NCBI GenBank assembly: GCA_963697805.1
Contig: CAVOPB010000005.1
Coordinates: forward strand, 62,001 to 126,000
Length of the DNA stretch: 64,000 bases
Reading direction: 5' to 3'
From: VRUE01 sp963697805
GTDB lineage: Bacteria > Actinomycetota > Thermoleophilia > Solirubrobacterales > 70-9
A program made the translations under genes and the position numbers. Position 1 is the first letter of the stretch, and every line of letters starts with the position of its first letter. Positions 16,542-23,800 of this stretch are shown piece after piece. The notes below the pieces were generated by a model. The model was given only the letters and a program-made list of their open reading frames with translations. It was not told the origin of the DNA and ran no database searches.

Positions 16542-17201
16542 TTATGGGACATACCCGGGTGACCCCGGTTTCTTCGCCTTCCAGTCGATCGGTTTCGTGA
16601 CGCACCACTCCGTGCCGGGGGCCCAGACCGGTGTGGGGTTTTTCGAGGAGGGGAAGGGCGTGGGCCCGTTGGCGGTTTCGAATTGAGTCTCCCCGATGAA
16701 GCCCTTCTCCGCCAGCCCGATCGCGCCGGCAGGCGTCAGTTCCAGTAGGCCCACGACCTGGCCTTTGAAGGTGCCACTCTGCCGCGCGACGTCTTCGGGC
16801 GCCGGTTCGCTGAGGTGAAATTCTTTGCCCTGCGGGAACCTCTTCGAGACCCCACGCATCGGGATCGGAGCGGCATGGGTGACCGAGGCGAGGGGTTTCG
16901 TGAGGTCGGGTTCGCGCAAGGGGCTTTTACCCGAGACTTCCGTCAGGCAGTACAGCGTCGCATCGGTCAGGGTGAAGCCGACGATCTTGCGATCAGGGGT
17001 GACCCTGAAGCTCACCGTGCCATTTTCCTCCGTCATTCCCTGGTACTTGCCGACCAGGGTCTTCGTCTTCGGGCGGTGGTGGTGTTCGCCCGGACAGGGG
17101 CACGGTAGCTTCGCATCGGCCGTATCGAGCAGGGGGACCGCGATGACGGGGGCCGCGCAGAACGCGGCGAACAGAGCGACCAGCTTCTGGCTCGACCTCA
17201 A
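16542..17201 (-). CDS. secreted protein of unknown function
   Basis: A 219-residue protein from TTG 17201, whose TTG overlaps the TGA of the upstream gene (TTGA); an earlier in-frame TTG at 17225 is possible. It has a signal-like QKLVALFAAFCAAPVIAVPLL segment, then a Cys/His-rich LPCPCPGEHHH stretch. The mature part, KYQGMTEENGTVSFRVTPD and IVGFTLTDATLYC, looks like a beta-sandwich found in many exported actinobacterial proteins. It is probably cotranscribed with the LTYANV protein upstream. Confidence 0.55.
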   Translation of the reverse strand: MRSSQKLVALFAAFCAAPVIAVPLLDTADAKLPCPCPGEHHHRPKTKTLVGKYQGMTEENGTVSFRVTPDRKIVGFTLTDATLYCLTEVSGKSPLREPDLTKPLASVTHAAPIPMRGVSKRFPQGKEFHLSEPAPEDVARQSGTFKGQVVGLLELTPAGAIGLAEKGFIGETQFETANGPTPFPSSKNPTPVWAPGTEWCVTKPIDWKAKKPGSPGYVP

Positions 17202-17857
17202 TTGTTCACCGGCGGGGTGACGCAATAGGTGAGGTGTTTGTTGATTCCCAGGGTTTGCTGAGGAAGGAGGCCAGCGCTCCCGGGTACAGCAGAGAAGATG
17301 AGAGTTTCTTCATCCTCCCCTTCTCCAACCCAATAGGCATCAGTCCAGAAGACGGGTTCTTCGGGTTCGAGCTTCTTCAGAAGGAGCCACGCCTCGGTTG
17401 GGCTCGGCAGTTGGAAGCCGTGTTCGTAGCAGAGGATGAGCGCCCTGCTCCATTCGTTCGTCCCCAACGAAGGAGACACACAAAGGTCCGCGGCAGCTGG
17501 GGTGGTACCGGCTGGACAGCGGTCGTGAAAGTGAGAGGGACGAAATCCACCGAGCTGATCAGCGTCGGAAGCCGATGCTGCTGTATCCGCTTGCTGCGCA
17601 GAGGGGACTTTGGCAAGGGTCGCCAGGTTGATGTTGCTTCCGGTGATCGTCCCTTCCATGATCTTCGCCCCCGTTACCGAGTCATTCCTCAGTTGCTTGG
17701 TGCCGACCGAGTTCTTGCCGAGCTGAGAGGCCGCAAGGGCGGAGGCTCCACCCACAGCGACAAACAGAGCCAGAGTGGCGACCACGTTTGCGTAGGTCAG
17801 CTTGGGGCGCAATTCTCTTCCTCTGGTGGGGGCCGGGGCCATCGAGCCTAACCCCAC
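17198..17857 (-). CDS. LTYANV-family surface protein (paralogue 1)
   Basis: A 219-residue protein with the family N-terminus: basic residues, RPKLTYANVVATLALFVAVG as a single membrane anchor, then AASQLGKNSVGTKQL and short (N)-S-V-T-x-x-K-I repeats. The C-terminal part is unique, with two Cys pairs (DRCPAGTTPAAADLC and LILCYEHGFQLPS). The family is expanded in Thermoleophilia; a cell-surface role is inferred from the anchor and repeats. The stop overlaps the TTG start of the next secreted protein. Confidence 0.7.
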   Translation of the reverse strand: MGLGSMAPAPTRGRELRPKLTYANVVATLALFVAVGGASALAASQLGKNSVGTKQLRNDSVTGAKIMEGTITGSNINLATLAKVPSAQQADTAASASDADQLGGFRPSHFHDRCPAGTTPAAADLCVSPSLGTNEWSRALILCYEHGFQLPSPTEAWLLLKKLEPEEPVFWTDAYWVGEGEDEETLIFSAVPGSAGLLPQQTLGINKHLTYCVTPPVNN

Positions 17858-17903
17858 CTGCCCCGCTTGGCAAAGGGCAGCATTCGCTCAGCAGCCACGA
17901 CGC

Positions 17904-18551
17904 TCAGGCACCCAGCCCACCCAGCACCGCGAACGGGTTCGGCGGGCGCTCGGCGTAGGCCTTTGCCCACGTGCCCTCGACCTTTACTCGACTATCGGTG
18001 GGGGCCTCATCTCGAATCCGCTCGGCGAGTGCCTTGGCGCTGTCCTCGTCGGTAGCGCCGACCAGCAGGTACCTCCAGCGGTGAACCGTGGGAAGGCCCT
18101 CCGTTCGCAGTTGCTCGGACAGTCCCACTGCGTCGTGGTGGGAGGGGAGGTCGACTCGGACCTCGAATTCGGGATACCCCCTCATCGCCGTCTCTTCGCG
18201 CTCTCGCGCCATTAGCTCCTCGCGCTCGGCGAGCCTGGCGGCATTGTCGCTCGGCAGCGGCTTGTCGGGGTCCTCCCATTCCTCCGCGATGGGGTGCCAG
18301 TGGTGGAAATCGACTTCGAGCTGCCATCCGTGCCGGCGCGCGTCCGCCTCGATGGCGTCTTGGGCCCGTTCGGCCTGCTCCCGGGTGCCGGCGTAGAGGA
18401 ACACCCGGGCTCCGTCTCGAGTGACGATGACGCGATCGTGAAATGCCTCGCTCAAGTCATGCTGGAGCTGCTGGGCAGCGAGGCGCTCGGTCAGGCCTCG
18501 GGCGTGGCTCTCCTCGCGCAGGTCGACCTGCAGGCGCCAATCGTCATTCAC
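17904..18551 (-). CDS. hypothetical protein with duplicated ferredoxin-like repeat
   Basis: A 215-residue cytoplasmic protein. I chose GTG 18551 because GGAGGGGAG lies 6-10 nt upstream. It has two similar halves: DWRLQVDLREESHARGLTERL and FEVRVDLPSHHDAVGLSEQL each open a beta-alpha-beta unit. Each is followed by a VIVTRDGARVFLYAGTREQAERAQ- or YLLVGATDEDSAKALAER-type unit. This looks like an internal duplication of an ACT/ferredoxin-like fold. Function is unknown. Confidence 0.65.
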   Translation of the reverse strand: MNDDWRLQVDLREESHARGLTERLAAQQLQHDLSEAFHDRVIVTRDGARVFLYAGTREQAERAQDAIEADARRHGWQLEVDFHHWHPIAEEWEDPDKPLPSDNAARLAEREELMAREREETAMRGYPEFEVRVDLPSHHDAVGLSEQLRTEGLPTVHRWRYLLVGATDEDSAKALAERIRDEAPTDSRVKVEGTWAKAYAERPPNPFAVLGGLGA

Positions 18552-18876
18552 GAAGCACTCCCCTCCGCCAAGTCCCCTCCCAGGCCCAAGACCATCACGA
18601 TCAGATTGTCCCACCTACTAGAGCGGTCCTGCCTCTGATCTGCCTCCGAGATATCGACAAGCCGGGAACCGCTACCTCCGACAGCCCGATTGATGCGATC
18701 GCGGGCGAGCCGACCCTGCGCGCCAAGGCCCGCCACCTGGACGTTGCGGGAGCTCCGCAGTCGGAGCGCGGGTTTTTCCCGGATGGAATGTTCAGGAACA
18801 CGCCATAGATTCGTGACGAAGACGCTTGCATCAGGTGCCCCGGGTGCAAGGCAAAGCCCGCGACGAGGAGGCGAAA
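18552..18876. other. divergent intergenic region (325 bp)
   Basis: No convincing gene is seen here. It separates two divergently transcribed genes and so must hold two promoters. A GAGGAGG ribosome-binding site lies just before ATG 18877. I see no clear -35/-10 pair, RNA gene or repeat. Confidence 0.5.
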
Positions 18877-19188
18877 ATGCCCACCGCAGCCAAAGAGTCC
18901 AAAGATGCATCCGAGCGCGACGGTGTTGAGAAAACCACTGAGCTGTCCGAGCAGGTGCTTATGCAGATCGAGGGGAGCCAGAGAAAAGCGATCGAGGCAG
19001 TGCGCAAGTTCATGGAGTCCGTCGATGAGGCGCTGCCACCGCACGGCGAGAACCCCTCCAGGCGGCAGGAGGTAGTCGACTCTGCGCTCGAGATGTCGGA
19101 GAGGCTCGTTAAGACGCAGTACGACTTCCTGACCAACGTCGTGCACAGCGCCGGTGAGGCACTGGGGGCATCGGGCAAGAAGGAGTAG
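18877..19188 (+). CDS. phasin-like small helical protein
   Basis: A 103-residue helical protein starting at ATG 18877 behind a GAGGAGG site. It contains LSEQVLMQIEGSQRKAIEAVRKFM and SALEMSERLVKTQYDFLTNVV, a pattern seen in actinobacterial phasin-like proteins that coat polyhydroxyalkanoate or lipid granules. No PHA gene is nearby, so granule binding is inferred from the helical pattern. The next gene follows after 9 bp and is also helical. Confidence 0.65.
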   Translation: MPTAAKESKDASERDGVEKTTELSEQVLMQIEGSQRKAIEAVRKFMESVDEALPPHGENPSRRQEVVDSALEMSERLVKTQYDFLTNVVHSAGEALGASGKKE

Positions 19189-19197
19189 GCCACGGCC

Positions 19198-19629
19198 GTG
19201 AGCCCACTCGGCCTCCCCTCGTTCGATCGTCTCTTGTCGCTGCCTGCGGGTGTGCACAAGGCAGTCGGGCTGATTCCTGAGATCGCCAGGAACACGGCTT
19301 TGCTGCGCGATGTCGTGCGCGCGCTGGAGCAGGTCGCCGGGGACACCGACGCCCTGGTCGCAATCCGCAAGGACATGGCGCGCGTTGCAGAGGCGACGAG
19401 TGTTCTGGGGGCAATGGACGGCAGGATGGCGGCCATCGAGGAGGCCATGCCGGTGCTGGTTGAGGTCCAGCGCCATCTCGCCCAGCTACCGGAGACCATG
19501 GGGCTGCTCCTTGCGGCGCTCGACGAGCTCAACCAGAGCGTTGACACGCTTCAGGGGGCGGTGGAGCCGATGGGTCGCCTCGCTAACCGAGTGCCCGGCC
19601 GGAGAAAGACCGGGCCGACGGGCACGTAG
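19198..19629 (+). CDS. coiled-coil protein next to phasin-like gene
   Basis: A 143-residue protein starting at GTG 19198. It is nearly all amphipathic helix: EIARNTALLRDVVRALEQV, EAMPVLVEVQRHLAQLPETM, LAALDELNQSVDTLQGAVEPM, then a basic GRLANRVPGRRK tail. Similar proteins with the ELN-SV-TLQ-AVEP-GRLA-R-PGR ending are common in actinobacteria and uncharacterised. The 9-bp spacing suggests one operon and possibly a complex with the phasin-like protein. Confidence 0.65.
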   Translation: MSPLGLPSFDRLLSLPAGVHKAVGLIPEIARNTALLRDVVRALEQVAGDTDALVAIRKDMARVAEATSVLGAMDGRMAAIEEAMPVLVEVQRHLAQLPETMGLLLAALDELNQSVDTLQGAVEPMGRLANRVPGRRKTGPTGT

Positions 19630-19675
19630 CTCACGATCCACACAACCCGCCCGGCTCGGAATGGCCTTCCCGGGA

Positions 19676-19722
19676 TGGGCGGGCTGGACTCGAGCCAGCG
19701 GCCAACGGATGATGAGACCGCT
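19676..19722 (-). repeat. decayed tRNA-Met 3'-end fragment (third, diverged att-like copy)
   Basis: This 47-bp stretch matches the 3' part of tRNA-Met at 32497-32543 with one 1-nt gap and about five substitutions, in the same orientation. It cannot form the tRNA because the 5' half is missing. The likely reading is a remnant attachment site from an older integration at the same tRNA. The segment between it and 21130 would then be a leftover of that element. Confidence 0.6.
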
Positions 19723-19854
19723 CGGGCGCCTGCGGCTGTTCGAGTTTCCGCCGCTAATCGCCAGTTTTCGCCGATCTGACTGGCTCGGCGTTTGCGGCTG
19801 TCTCCGGGTGTTCTGTTGCCCTCCCGTTGCCCGCCTCGGATTCGGGCGAAGCGT

Positions 19855-20562
19855 CTATGGGCAGCCGTCCACCCCCGACGGCCCGCAGCGGAAGCTGATG
19901 TTGTCGAGCGAGAGCCAAACCCCCGGGTTGCCGCCCGACTGCAAACGGACGCTGCCGGGGGGTATGAGTTGTTTGACGGGCTCGTTGACGTACACCGTCG
20001 CCGGTTCGTCGTTAGAGGCAAGCTCGAAGACGGCTCCCTGCGCCGGTCGGTAGCCGACAGGCAGTAAGAAAATCGTCGCCACCAGGTTGCAAGAGGCGCC
20101 GTCTCGCTTCACGGCGCCCCTGAGGTGAACCACGCCGGTCGGGTCTCGGTAGTACGCGGCTGGTGCTGCGAAACCGCCGCCGAGGTTGTGCCACGGACAT
20201 GAGTCAATTTCCGGGTTGTTGCAGAAGATGCCGTCGATACTGCAATTTCCTCCCACCGCGGGCCCGATCTCATGCCAGGTCTCGCTACCCCCAGGGCCCT
20301 GCGGACCAGTGTCGCCCTTCGGTCCGGGTGGGCCCTGGGAGCCCTGGGGGCCCTGCGGCAGCTGGTTTGCCGCAAAGTCCTGCCCGGCAAGGGAGCCGTT
20401 CGCGACCTTGGAGCCGGTGACCGCGTTGTTCTTGATCTGGCTCGTCCCGACGCTGTTCCTCGGCAGCTTGAAGGCGGCGTAGGAAGCGCCCCCGAGCGCA
20501 AGAAAAGCAGTGATGGCAGCGATGGTCGCCATGACATTGGCGTAGGTGAGTCTCGGGCGCAT
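19855..20562 (-). CDS. LTYANV-family surface protein with collagen-like repeat (paralogue 2)
   Basis: A 235-residue protein from ATG 20562 with the family anchor RPRLTYANVMATIAAITAFL. It continues FKLPRNSVGTSQIKNNAVTGSKV, then a collagen-like Gly-X-Y stretch of about seven triplets (GPQGSQGPPGPKGDTGPQGP). The C-terminal beta domain has Cys-containing loops (CSIDGIFCNNPEIDSC) and ends FRCGPSGVDGC. It lies between the decayed att copy (19676) and attL (21130), so it may be cargo of an older element or simply chromosomal. Confidence 0.75.
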   Translation of the reverse strand: MRPRLTYANVMATIAAITAFLALGGASYAAFKLPRNSVGTSQIKNNAVTGSKVANGSLAGQDFAANQLPQGPQGSQGPPGPKGDTGPQGPGGSETWHEIGPAVGGNCSIDGIFCNNPEIDSCPWHNLGGGFAAPAAYYRDPTGVVHLRGAVKRDGASCNLVATIFLLPVGYRPAQGAVFELASNDEPATVYVNEPVKQLIPPGSVRLQSGGNPGVWLSLDNISFRCGPSGVDGCP

Positions 20563-20704
20563 CTTCGCCCTCCGTTCGGTTCGCGGATTTCGGCCTCGCC
20601 CGACCGAAGGGCCGAGGCCCGGATTGACGCTAGTCGCGGCTGCGGGAGGGGTCAAGCGATGACGGCGGTGCGATCCGTTAATCCCGAGGCTCGAACCCGT
20701 CGTA

Positions 20705-21013
20705 TCAGGCTGGGGCGATGGTCCCCGTCTCGCGGTCGATCGCCCAGAACTCGTCGCGGGGACCGTTGAAGAGGTCGCGCGGAACTCGGACCGCCTCGTC
20801 GCCGAGAACCGCCCATTTCGACTCGTATACGCGGACGAAGTAGAAGTCGCCCTCCATCGCCTCGACCTCCCTGAGCGTGTCGTCGTCGAGCAAAACCGCG
20901 ACGCGAGCCTTGAGTCGATTGTCGGGGTCCTCGATCCCTGCCCATTTAGATTCGTTCTCGTCGTGCCAGCGCTGTACCGCCTCCGCTGCAAGCGTCCCTA
21001 GGTGGAGTGTCAT
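20705..21013 (-). CDS. hypothetical protein abutting attL, possibly 5'-truncated
   Basis: A 102-residue protein from ATG 21013. The frame stays open upstream with coding-like sequence (PVDPETGEAVSDASFEFGR) right up to the tRNA-derived att repeat, where no start codon or ribosome-binding site is seen. Recognisable segments include LDDDTLREVEAMEGDFYFVRVYES and PRDLFNGPRDEFWAIDRETG. I do not recognise the family. It could be a gene whose 5' end was lost at an integration junction; a short genuine gene is the alternative. Confidence 0.5.
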   Translation of the reverse strand: MTLHLGTLAAEAVQRWHDENESKWAGIEDPDNRLKARVAVLLDDDTLREVEAMEGDFYFVRVYESKWAVLGDEAVRVPRDLFNGPRDEFWAIDRETGTIAPA

Positions 21014-21129
21014 TACGGCGCTGACGTAGCGATGGCGATCGACAAAGGTCCCGTTGCGGCCAAACTCGAAGCTGGCATCGCTGACCGCCTCGCCGGTCTC
21101 AGGATCGACCGGGAAGGTGAATAGAGCGA

Positions 21130-21171
21130 TGGGGCGGGCTGGACTCGAACCAGCGACCGACGGATTATGAG
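21130..21171. repeat. attL core, 42-bp direct repeat
   Basis: Identical over 42 bp to 32497-32538. It reads as the 3' end of tRNA-Met from the anticodon loop to the discriminator base. After 21171 the sequence departs from the tRNA, which fixes the element boundary. Confidence 0.9.
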
Positions 21172-21256
21172 AGGGGGCGAGGCGGATGATCCCGCTTCGC
21201 CAAGCCGACCTGACCATTCCTCACCTTCCCTGAGTGACGCCCGAAGTCCTGAGTTC

Positions 21257-21277
21257 GGTGCATCACCGGGTGCATCG
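21257..21277 (+). promoter_or_regulatory. candidate integrase arm-type site, left
   Basis: Two direct copies of GGTGCATC (21257-21264 and 21269-21276) start 12 bp apart, about 86 bp inside attL. A nearly identical pair lies inside attR at 32418-32437. Paired direct repeats at both ends of a tyrosine-integrase element are what arm-type binding sites look like; the assignment is inferred. Confidence 0.5.
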
Positions 21278-21309
21278 CCGCGCAAGCGGAAGGTGCGAAA
21301 AGGCAAGCG

Positions 21310-21816
21310 ATGAAGACCGGGGGGTTCGTCAGTCTCCCGAATGTGTTGCTGGACAACGCGACCCGACTCGGCCTCGACTCGATCGACCTCCATATCGTCG
21401 CTCTGCTTGAGCGGCACCGCTACCGGGAGGACGACCGACCCTTCCCTAGCGTCAATCGACTCTCGGACCTATCGGGCATCGGGCGGGCAACCGTCCAGCG
21501 CCACCTAGCGAAGCTGGAACAGCGGGGCTACGTCTGCCGCGAAAGGCGCACCGGCCCTCGGGGCGACACCAGCAACGCCTACGACCTGACCGGCCTGGAC
21601 GCCGCGCTGGCTGCTCTCGGCGCGAGCCGCCAGGAGCGCCCCAAACCGGCAACAGTGACTCCGATTCACCGCCCTCGTCGCCGCCGCCGACTGTCGAAGG
21701 CCGAAGAGATTGACGCCAACATCAGGGCCATGCGGGCATGGGCCGACGCCGCGGACGGTGCCTCAGAGTGGGGCGGGGGCCTGCCTCAGATTGAGGCAGG
21801 GGGGGCCTCAGAGTGA
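21310..21816 (+). CDS. winged-helix replication-initiator-like protein
   Basis: A 168-residue protein. Residues about 10-95 form a winged helix: LDSIDLHIVALLERHRY, the recognition region FPSVNRLSDLSGIGRATVQRHLAKLEQRGYV and a CRERRTGPRGDTSNAYDLT wing. This resembles the HTH domain of phage and plasmid replication proteins (DnaD/RepA-like). The C-terminus is a basic IHRPRRRRRLSKAEEI stretch. The last 60 bp of the gene contain three 15-bp palindromes 22-23 bp apart, as in iteron origins inside rep genes. It is the first gene of the element's rightward set. Confidence 0.7.
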   Translation: MKTGGFVSLPNVLLDNATRLGLDSIDLHIVALLERHRYREDDRPFPSVNRLSDLSGIGRATVQRHLAKLEQRGYVCRERRTGPRGDTSNAYDLTGLDAALAALGASRQERPKPATVTPIHRPRRRRRLSKAEEIDANIRAMRAWADAADGASEWGGGLPQIEAGGASE

Positions 21817-21819
21817 GGC
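21760..21819. repeat. iteron-like array: three GCCTCA-N3-TGRGGC palindromes
   Basis: Copies at 21760-21774, 21783-21797 and 21805-21819, spaced 23 and 22 bp (about two helical turns). The second and third have perfect 6-bp arms; the first has one change. They sit in the end of the Rep-like gene, so they could be origin iterons or an operator for that protein. Confidence 0.6.
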
Positions 21820-21849
21820 ACCTATGAAGAAGACGAACCTAAGAAACAC

Positions 21850-21867
21850 AGCTCCCTAAAGGGAGCT
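21850..21867 (+). terminator. hairpin AGCTCCC-TAAA-GGGAGCT
   Basis: A perfect 7-bp stem with a 4-nt loop in the gap after the Rep-like gene. No T-run follows. A possible 11-codon ORF (ATG 21825) stops within the left arm and loop, so an attenuator-like role is possible but unproven. Confidence 0.4.
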
Positions 21868-21889
21868 AACCCGCGCACGCGCGAGAGAT

Positions 21890-22222
21890 TTGACCACCCG
21901 ACTCAACCTCCCCGACACCTTCAGCTGGTTCGTCGCCCACCTGGACGAGCCGTTAGAGCTGACGATCGAAGGACCGTCCGGCCTGCTGTTCGATGCGCCC
22001 TGCTTCATCGTCGGCGCGACCGACCTCTACCCCGGCGAGGTCCCGACGACGCTCGCGCTCGAGGTCGAGGGCGTCACCCCCCAGAGTCCCGCCGAGCAGC
22101 CGATGCGGCTATTCCTCAACGCCCGCTGGATGGAACGGGTGAGCGGCGACGAGGACGAGCTGACCGTCCACCTCCTCGGCGGCGAGACCTTCCGGTTCCT
22201 GCCCTATGCCCCGAGGGTCTGA
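21890..22222 (+). CDS. hypothetical small element protein
   Basis: A 110-residue protein starting at TTG 21890. Acidic, beta-rich sequence with LDEPLELTIEGPSGLLFDAPCF, LALEVEGVTPQSPAEQPMRL and VHLLGGETFRFLPYAPRV. No known domain is recognised. Its TGA overlaps the ATG of the HNH gene (TGATG), indicating coupling. Confidence 0.6.
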   Translation: MTTRLNLPDTFSWFVAHLDEPLELTIEGPSGLLFDAPCFIVGATDLYPGEVPTTLALEVEGVTPQSPAEQPMRLFLNARWMERVSGDEDELTVHLLGGETFRFLPYAPRV

Positions 22223-22524
22223 TGCGCCGACCCTGCCTCGGTTGCGGACGGCTGATCGCCAGCGGCTCGCGGTGTCCCCGATGCGAGCGCCGAGCGAAAG
22301 CGACACCGGGGCGAGGGTCGGGATGGGATGCGAGCCGCTTCCGTGCCGCGGTGCTGGCGCGAGCTGGCGGACGATGCGAGCGGTGCGGTTCAACCGAGGG
22401 CGTACAGGCCCACCACAAGCGACCGCTTCGGCGGGGCGGGACGAATGACCCGAGCAACGGCGAAGCCCTCTGCTCGACGTGTCACCCGAAAGCGGAGCGC
22501 GGAAGCAGCCGACGCGCCTCCTAG
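22222..22524 (+). CDS. HNH endonuclease
   Basis: A 100-residue protein with an N-terminal zinc ribbon (CLGCG and CPRCE) and a C-terminal HNH fold: RCERCGSTEGVQAHHKRPLRRGG, then NGEALCSTCH. HNH proteins of this size are encoded near phage terminases and are needed for DNA packaging in HK97-like phages. Here it is early in the element, about 2 kb from the inverted terminase gene. It overlaps the previous gene by 1 nt. Confidence 0.85.
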   Translation: MRRPCLGCGRLIASGSRCPRCERRAKATPGRGSGWDASRFRAAVLARAGGRCERCGSTEGVQAHHKRPLRRGGTNDPSNGEALCSTCHPKAERGSSRRAS

Positions 22525-22534
22525 CCTGGCGTTC

Positions 22535-23035
22535 GTGACCGAGGCAATCTTCGGCCTGCTCGGCGTGATCGTCGGTGGCCTACTGAACGGCGGCGTCGGC
22601 CTGTTCACCGAGCATCGACGCCGCAAGGCAGAGGCAAAGGTGGCGGCCCGCCTCCTCTACTCCGAGATTGAGGGCAACCAGCTCACGTCCTACCTGACGC
22701 TGAGCGCCGGGAAGTGGACCCACGCAAAGGTCGGCTTCTCGGTTGAGGAGTGGAACCTCCATCGGACCGTCCTAGCTTCCGTCCTCAGCGACGACGATTG
22801 GACGGCGATGGACAACTACTACGCCACCGCCGTGACCCTCGCGCTGATGCTCACCCACGCGGAGGCTGACTCGCCCGTTGATGCTCAGGGTCAAGCAAAT
22901 CTCGAAGGGATGCGCAAGCGCGGCAACGAGGCTAGAAAGGTGATCCTCCGCTACGCCGGGACCGACGTGTCCCCCCTTGACGAGGAGGTTCGTTGGGGAC
23001 TCACCGCCGAAGGCGAGCCACCCGAGGGGAACTAG
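22535..23035 (+). CDS. membrane-anchored protein with cytoplasmic helical domain
   Basis: A 166-residue protein from GTG 22535. A glycine-rich N-terminal transmembrane helix (IFGLLGVIVGGLLNGGVGLFTEHRRRK) is followed by an all-helical soluble part with EIEGNQLTSYLTLS and LSDDDWTAMDNYYATAVTLAL. This layout recurs in short phage and satellite proteins linked to superinfection exclusion, but the function is unknown. It follows the HNH gene by 10 bp. Confidence 0.55.
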   Translation: MTEAIFGLLGVIVGGLLNGGVGLFTEHRRRKAEAKVAARLLYSEIEGNQLTSYLTLSAGKWTHAKVGFSVEEWNLHRTVLASVLSDDDWTAMDNYYATAVTLALMLTHAEADSPVDAQGQANLEGMRKRGNEARKVILRYAGTDVSPLDEEVRWGLTAEGEPPEGN

Positions 23036-23083
23036 CCCCCCGGTTCTTTTGAGGTTGCTCCGATGGTATGTCGCCTGGTGGAC

Positions 23084-23097
23084 TTTTCACAGACGGC
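23084..23097 (+). promoter_or_regulatory. conserved 14-bp motif TTTTCACAGACGGC, copy 1
   Basis: Identical to 24240-24253. It ends 36 bp before GTG 23134; the second copy ends 33 bp before ATG 24287. Each is followed 20-25 bp later by GATA(G/T)GG. This looks like a shared promoter or activator site for element genes. Confidence 0.5.
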
Positions 23098-23133
23098 AAG
23101 CTTCCGCCTTCGGCTCGGATAGGGTCACCAGCC

Positions 23134-23580
23134 GTGGGCCAGTCTCCGCGCTTCATTCGCCGGACCTACTTTCAGGTGGCGGTCTTACTGGGGGTCGTTG
23201 TGCTCCTATTCGCCACCGGCCTCCTGACCTTCGCGTTCGGCGGCATTCTCATCGCAGGAGCGATCCTTCTGGTCGCTGTTGCCCTTCTCTCCAAAGTTGC
23301 TGAGTGGCCGAATCTGGTGGGGCCGATTCTCGGTTGGGTCTACACCATCGCAGTCGGCGTTCGGGCTAACGGAGCGAGGCGATCACGGACCGTTACCTTC
23401 CGCCCCATATTTCCGTTCCAGGTCTACAAGTGTCGTTTCTGGCCCAGACTCGCTGTCGGACGGCTCGGACGGCTCATCCCCCTGGGACGAATGAAAATTC
23501 TCCGCTTCAAGAAATTGCAAGAGCGCCAAGGCTTCCTCTTGCTTGCGGATACGGCGGTTGTAGAGGAACGCCCCAAGTAG
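23134..23580 (+). CDS. small polytopic membrane protein (3' limit uncertain)
   Basis: About 148 residues from GTG 23134. Strong hydrophobic helices: YFQVAVLLGVVVLLFATGLL, FGGILIAGAILLVAVALL and VGPILGWVYTIAVGV. The last 66 codons overlap the opposite-strand gene at 23383-23730 and look less natural, so either the real 3' end is displaced by mutation or the overlap is genuine. It carries the TTTTCACAGACGGC motif upstream. Function is unknown; such proteins in satellites may mediate exclusion. Confidence 0.45.
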   Translation: MGQSPRFIRRTYFQVAVLLGVVVLLFATGLLTFAFGGILIAGAILLVAVALLSKVAEWPNLVGPILGWVYTIAVGVRANGARRSRTVTFRPIFPFQVYKCRFWPRLAVGRLGRLIPLGRMKILRFKKLQERQGFLLLADTAVVEERPK

Positions 23581-23730
23581 ACCCGAGAGCAGCGCGGTAA
23601 TTCCTCCGTAGAGCATGAATTCGCCGTAGGACGCGGCGTGTTCATGAGGAGTTCCAGCTTCCTGTACGGGCGGATATGCCCCGTGCCAGAGGCCCAAATC
23701 GAATAGCTGGTCGGCGGTGCCGAGGATCAT
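23383..23730 (-). CDS. small single-pass membrane protein
   Basis: A 115-residue protein with an internal membrane helix (FMLYGGITALLSGLLGAFLYNRRIRKQEE), a basic cytoplasmic border and an acidic tail (DEPSEPSDSESGPE). It is convergent with the rightward membrane protein and shares about 200 bp with it. Which of the two is real over that stretch cannot be decided from sequence alone; this one has the more natural composition there. Confidence 0.5.
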   Translation of the reverse strand: MILGTADQLFDLGLWHGAYPPVQEAGTPHEHAASYGEFMLYGGITALLSGLLGAFLYNRRIRKQEEALALLQFLEAENFHSSQGDEPSEPSDSESGPETTLVDLERKYGAEGNGP

Positions 23731-23800
23731 CGAGGCGACCCCGCTGACGAACTACTGCGTTGGCCCACCCCTCTCGGTCCACGCCAGCGGCTCCATGCGG

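Noticed and set aside
19855..20562. Collagen-like repeat read as a DNA tandem repeat or CRISPR
   Set aside because: Units are 9-bp Gly-X-Y codons with variation, in frame in a protein; no spacers exist. No CRISPR array was seen anywhere in the window.
20640..20700. tRNA-like segment near GGCTCGAACCCG
   Set aside because: A T-loop-like string is present but no acceptor or anticodon stems can be formed.
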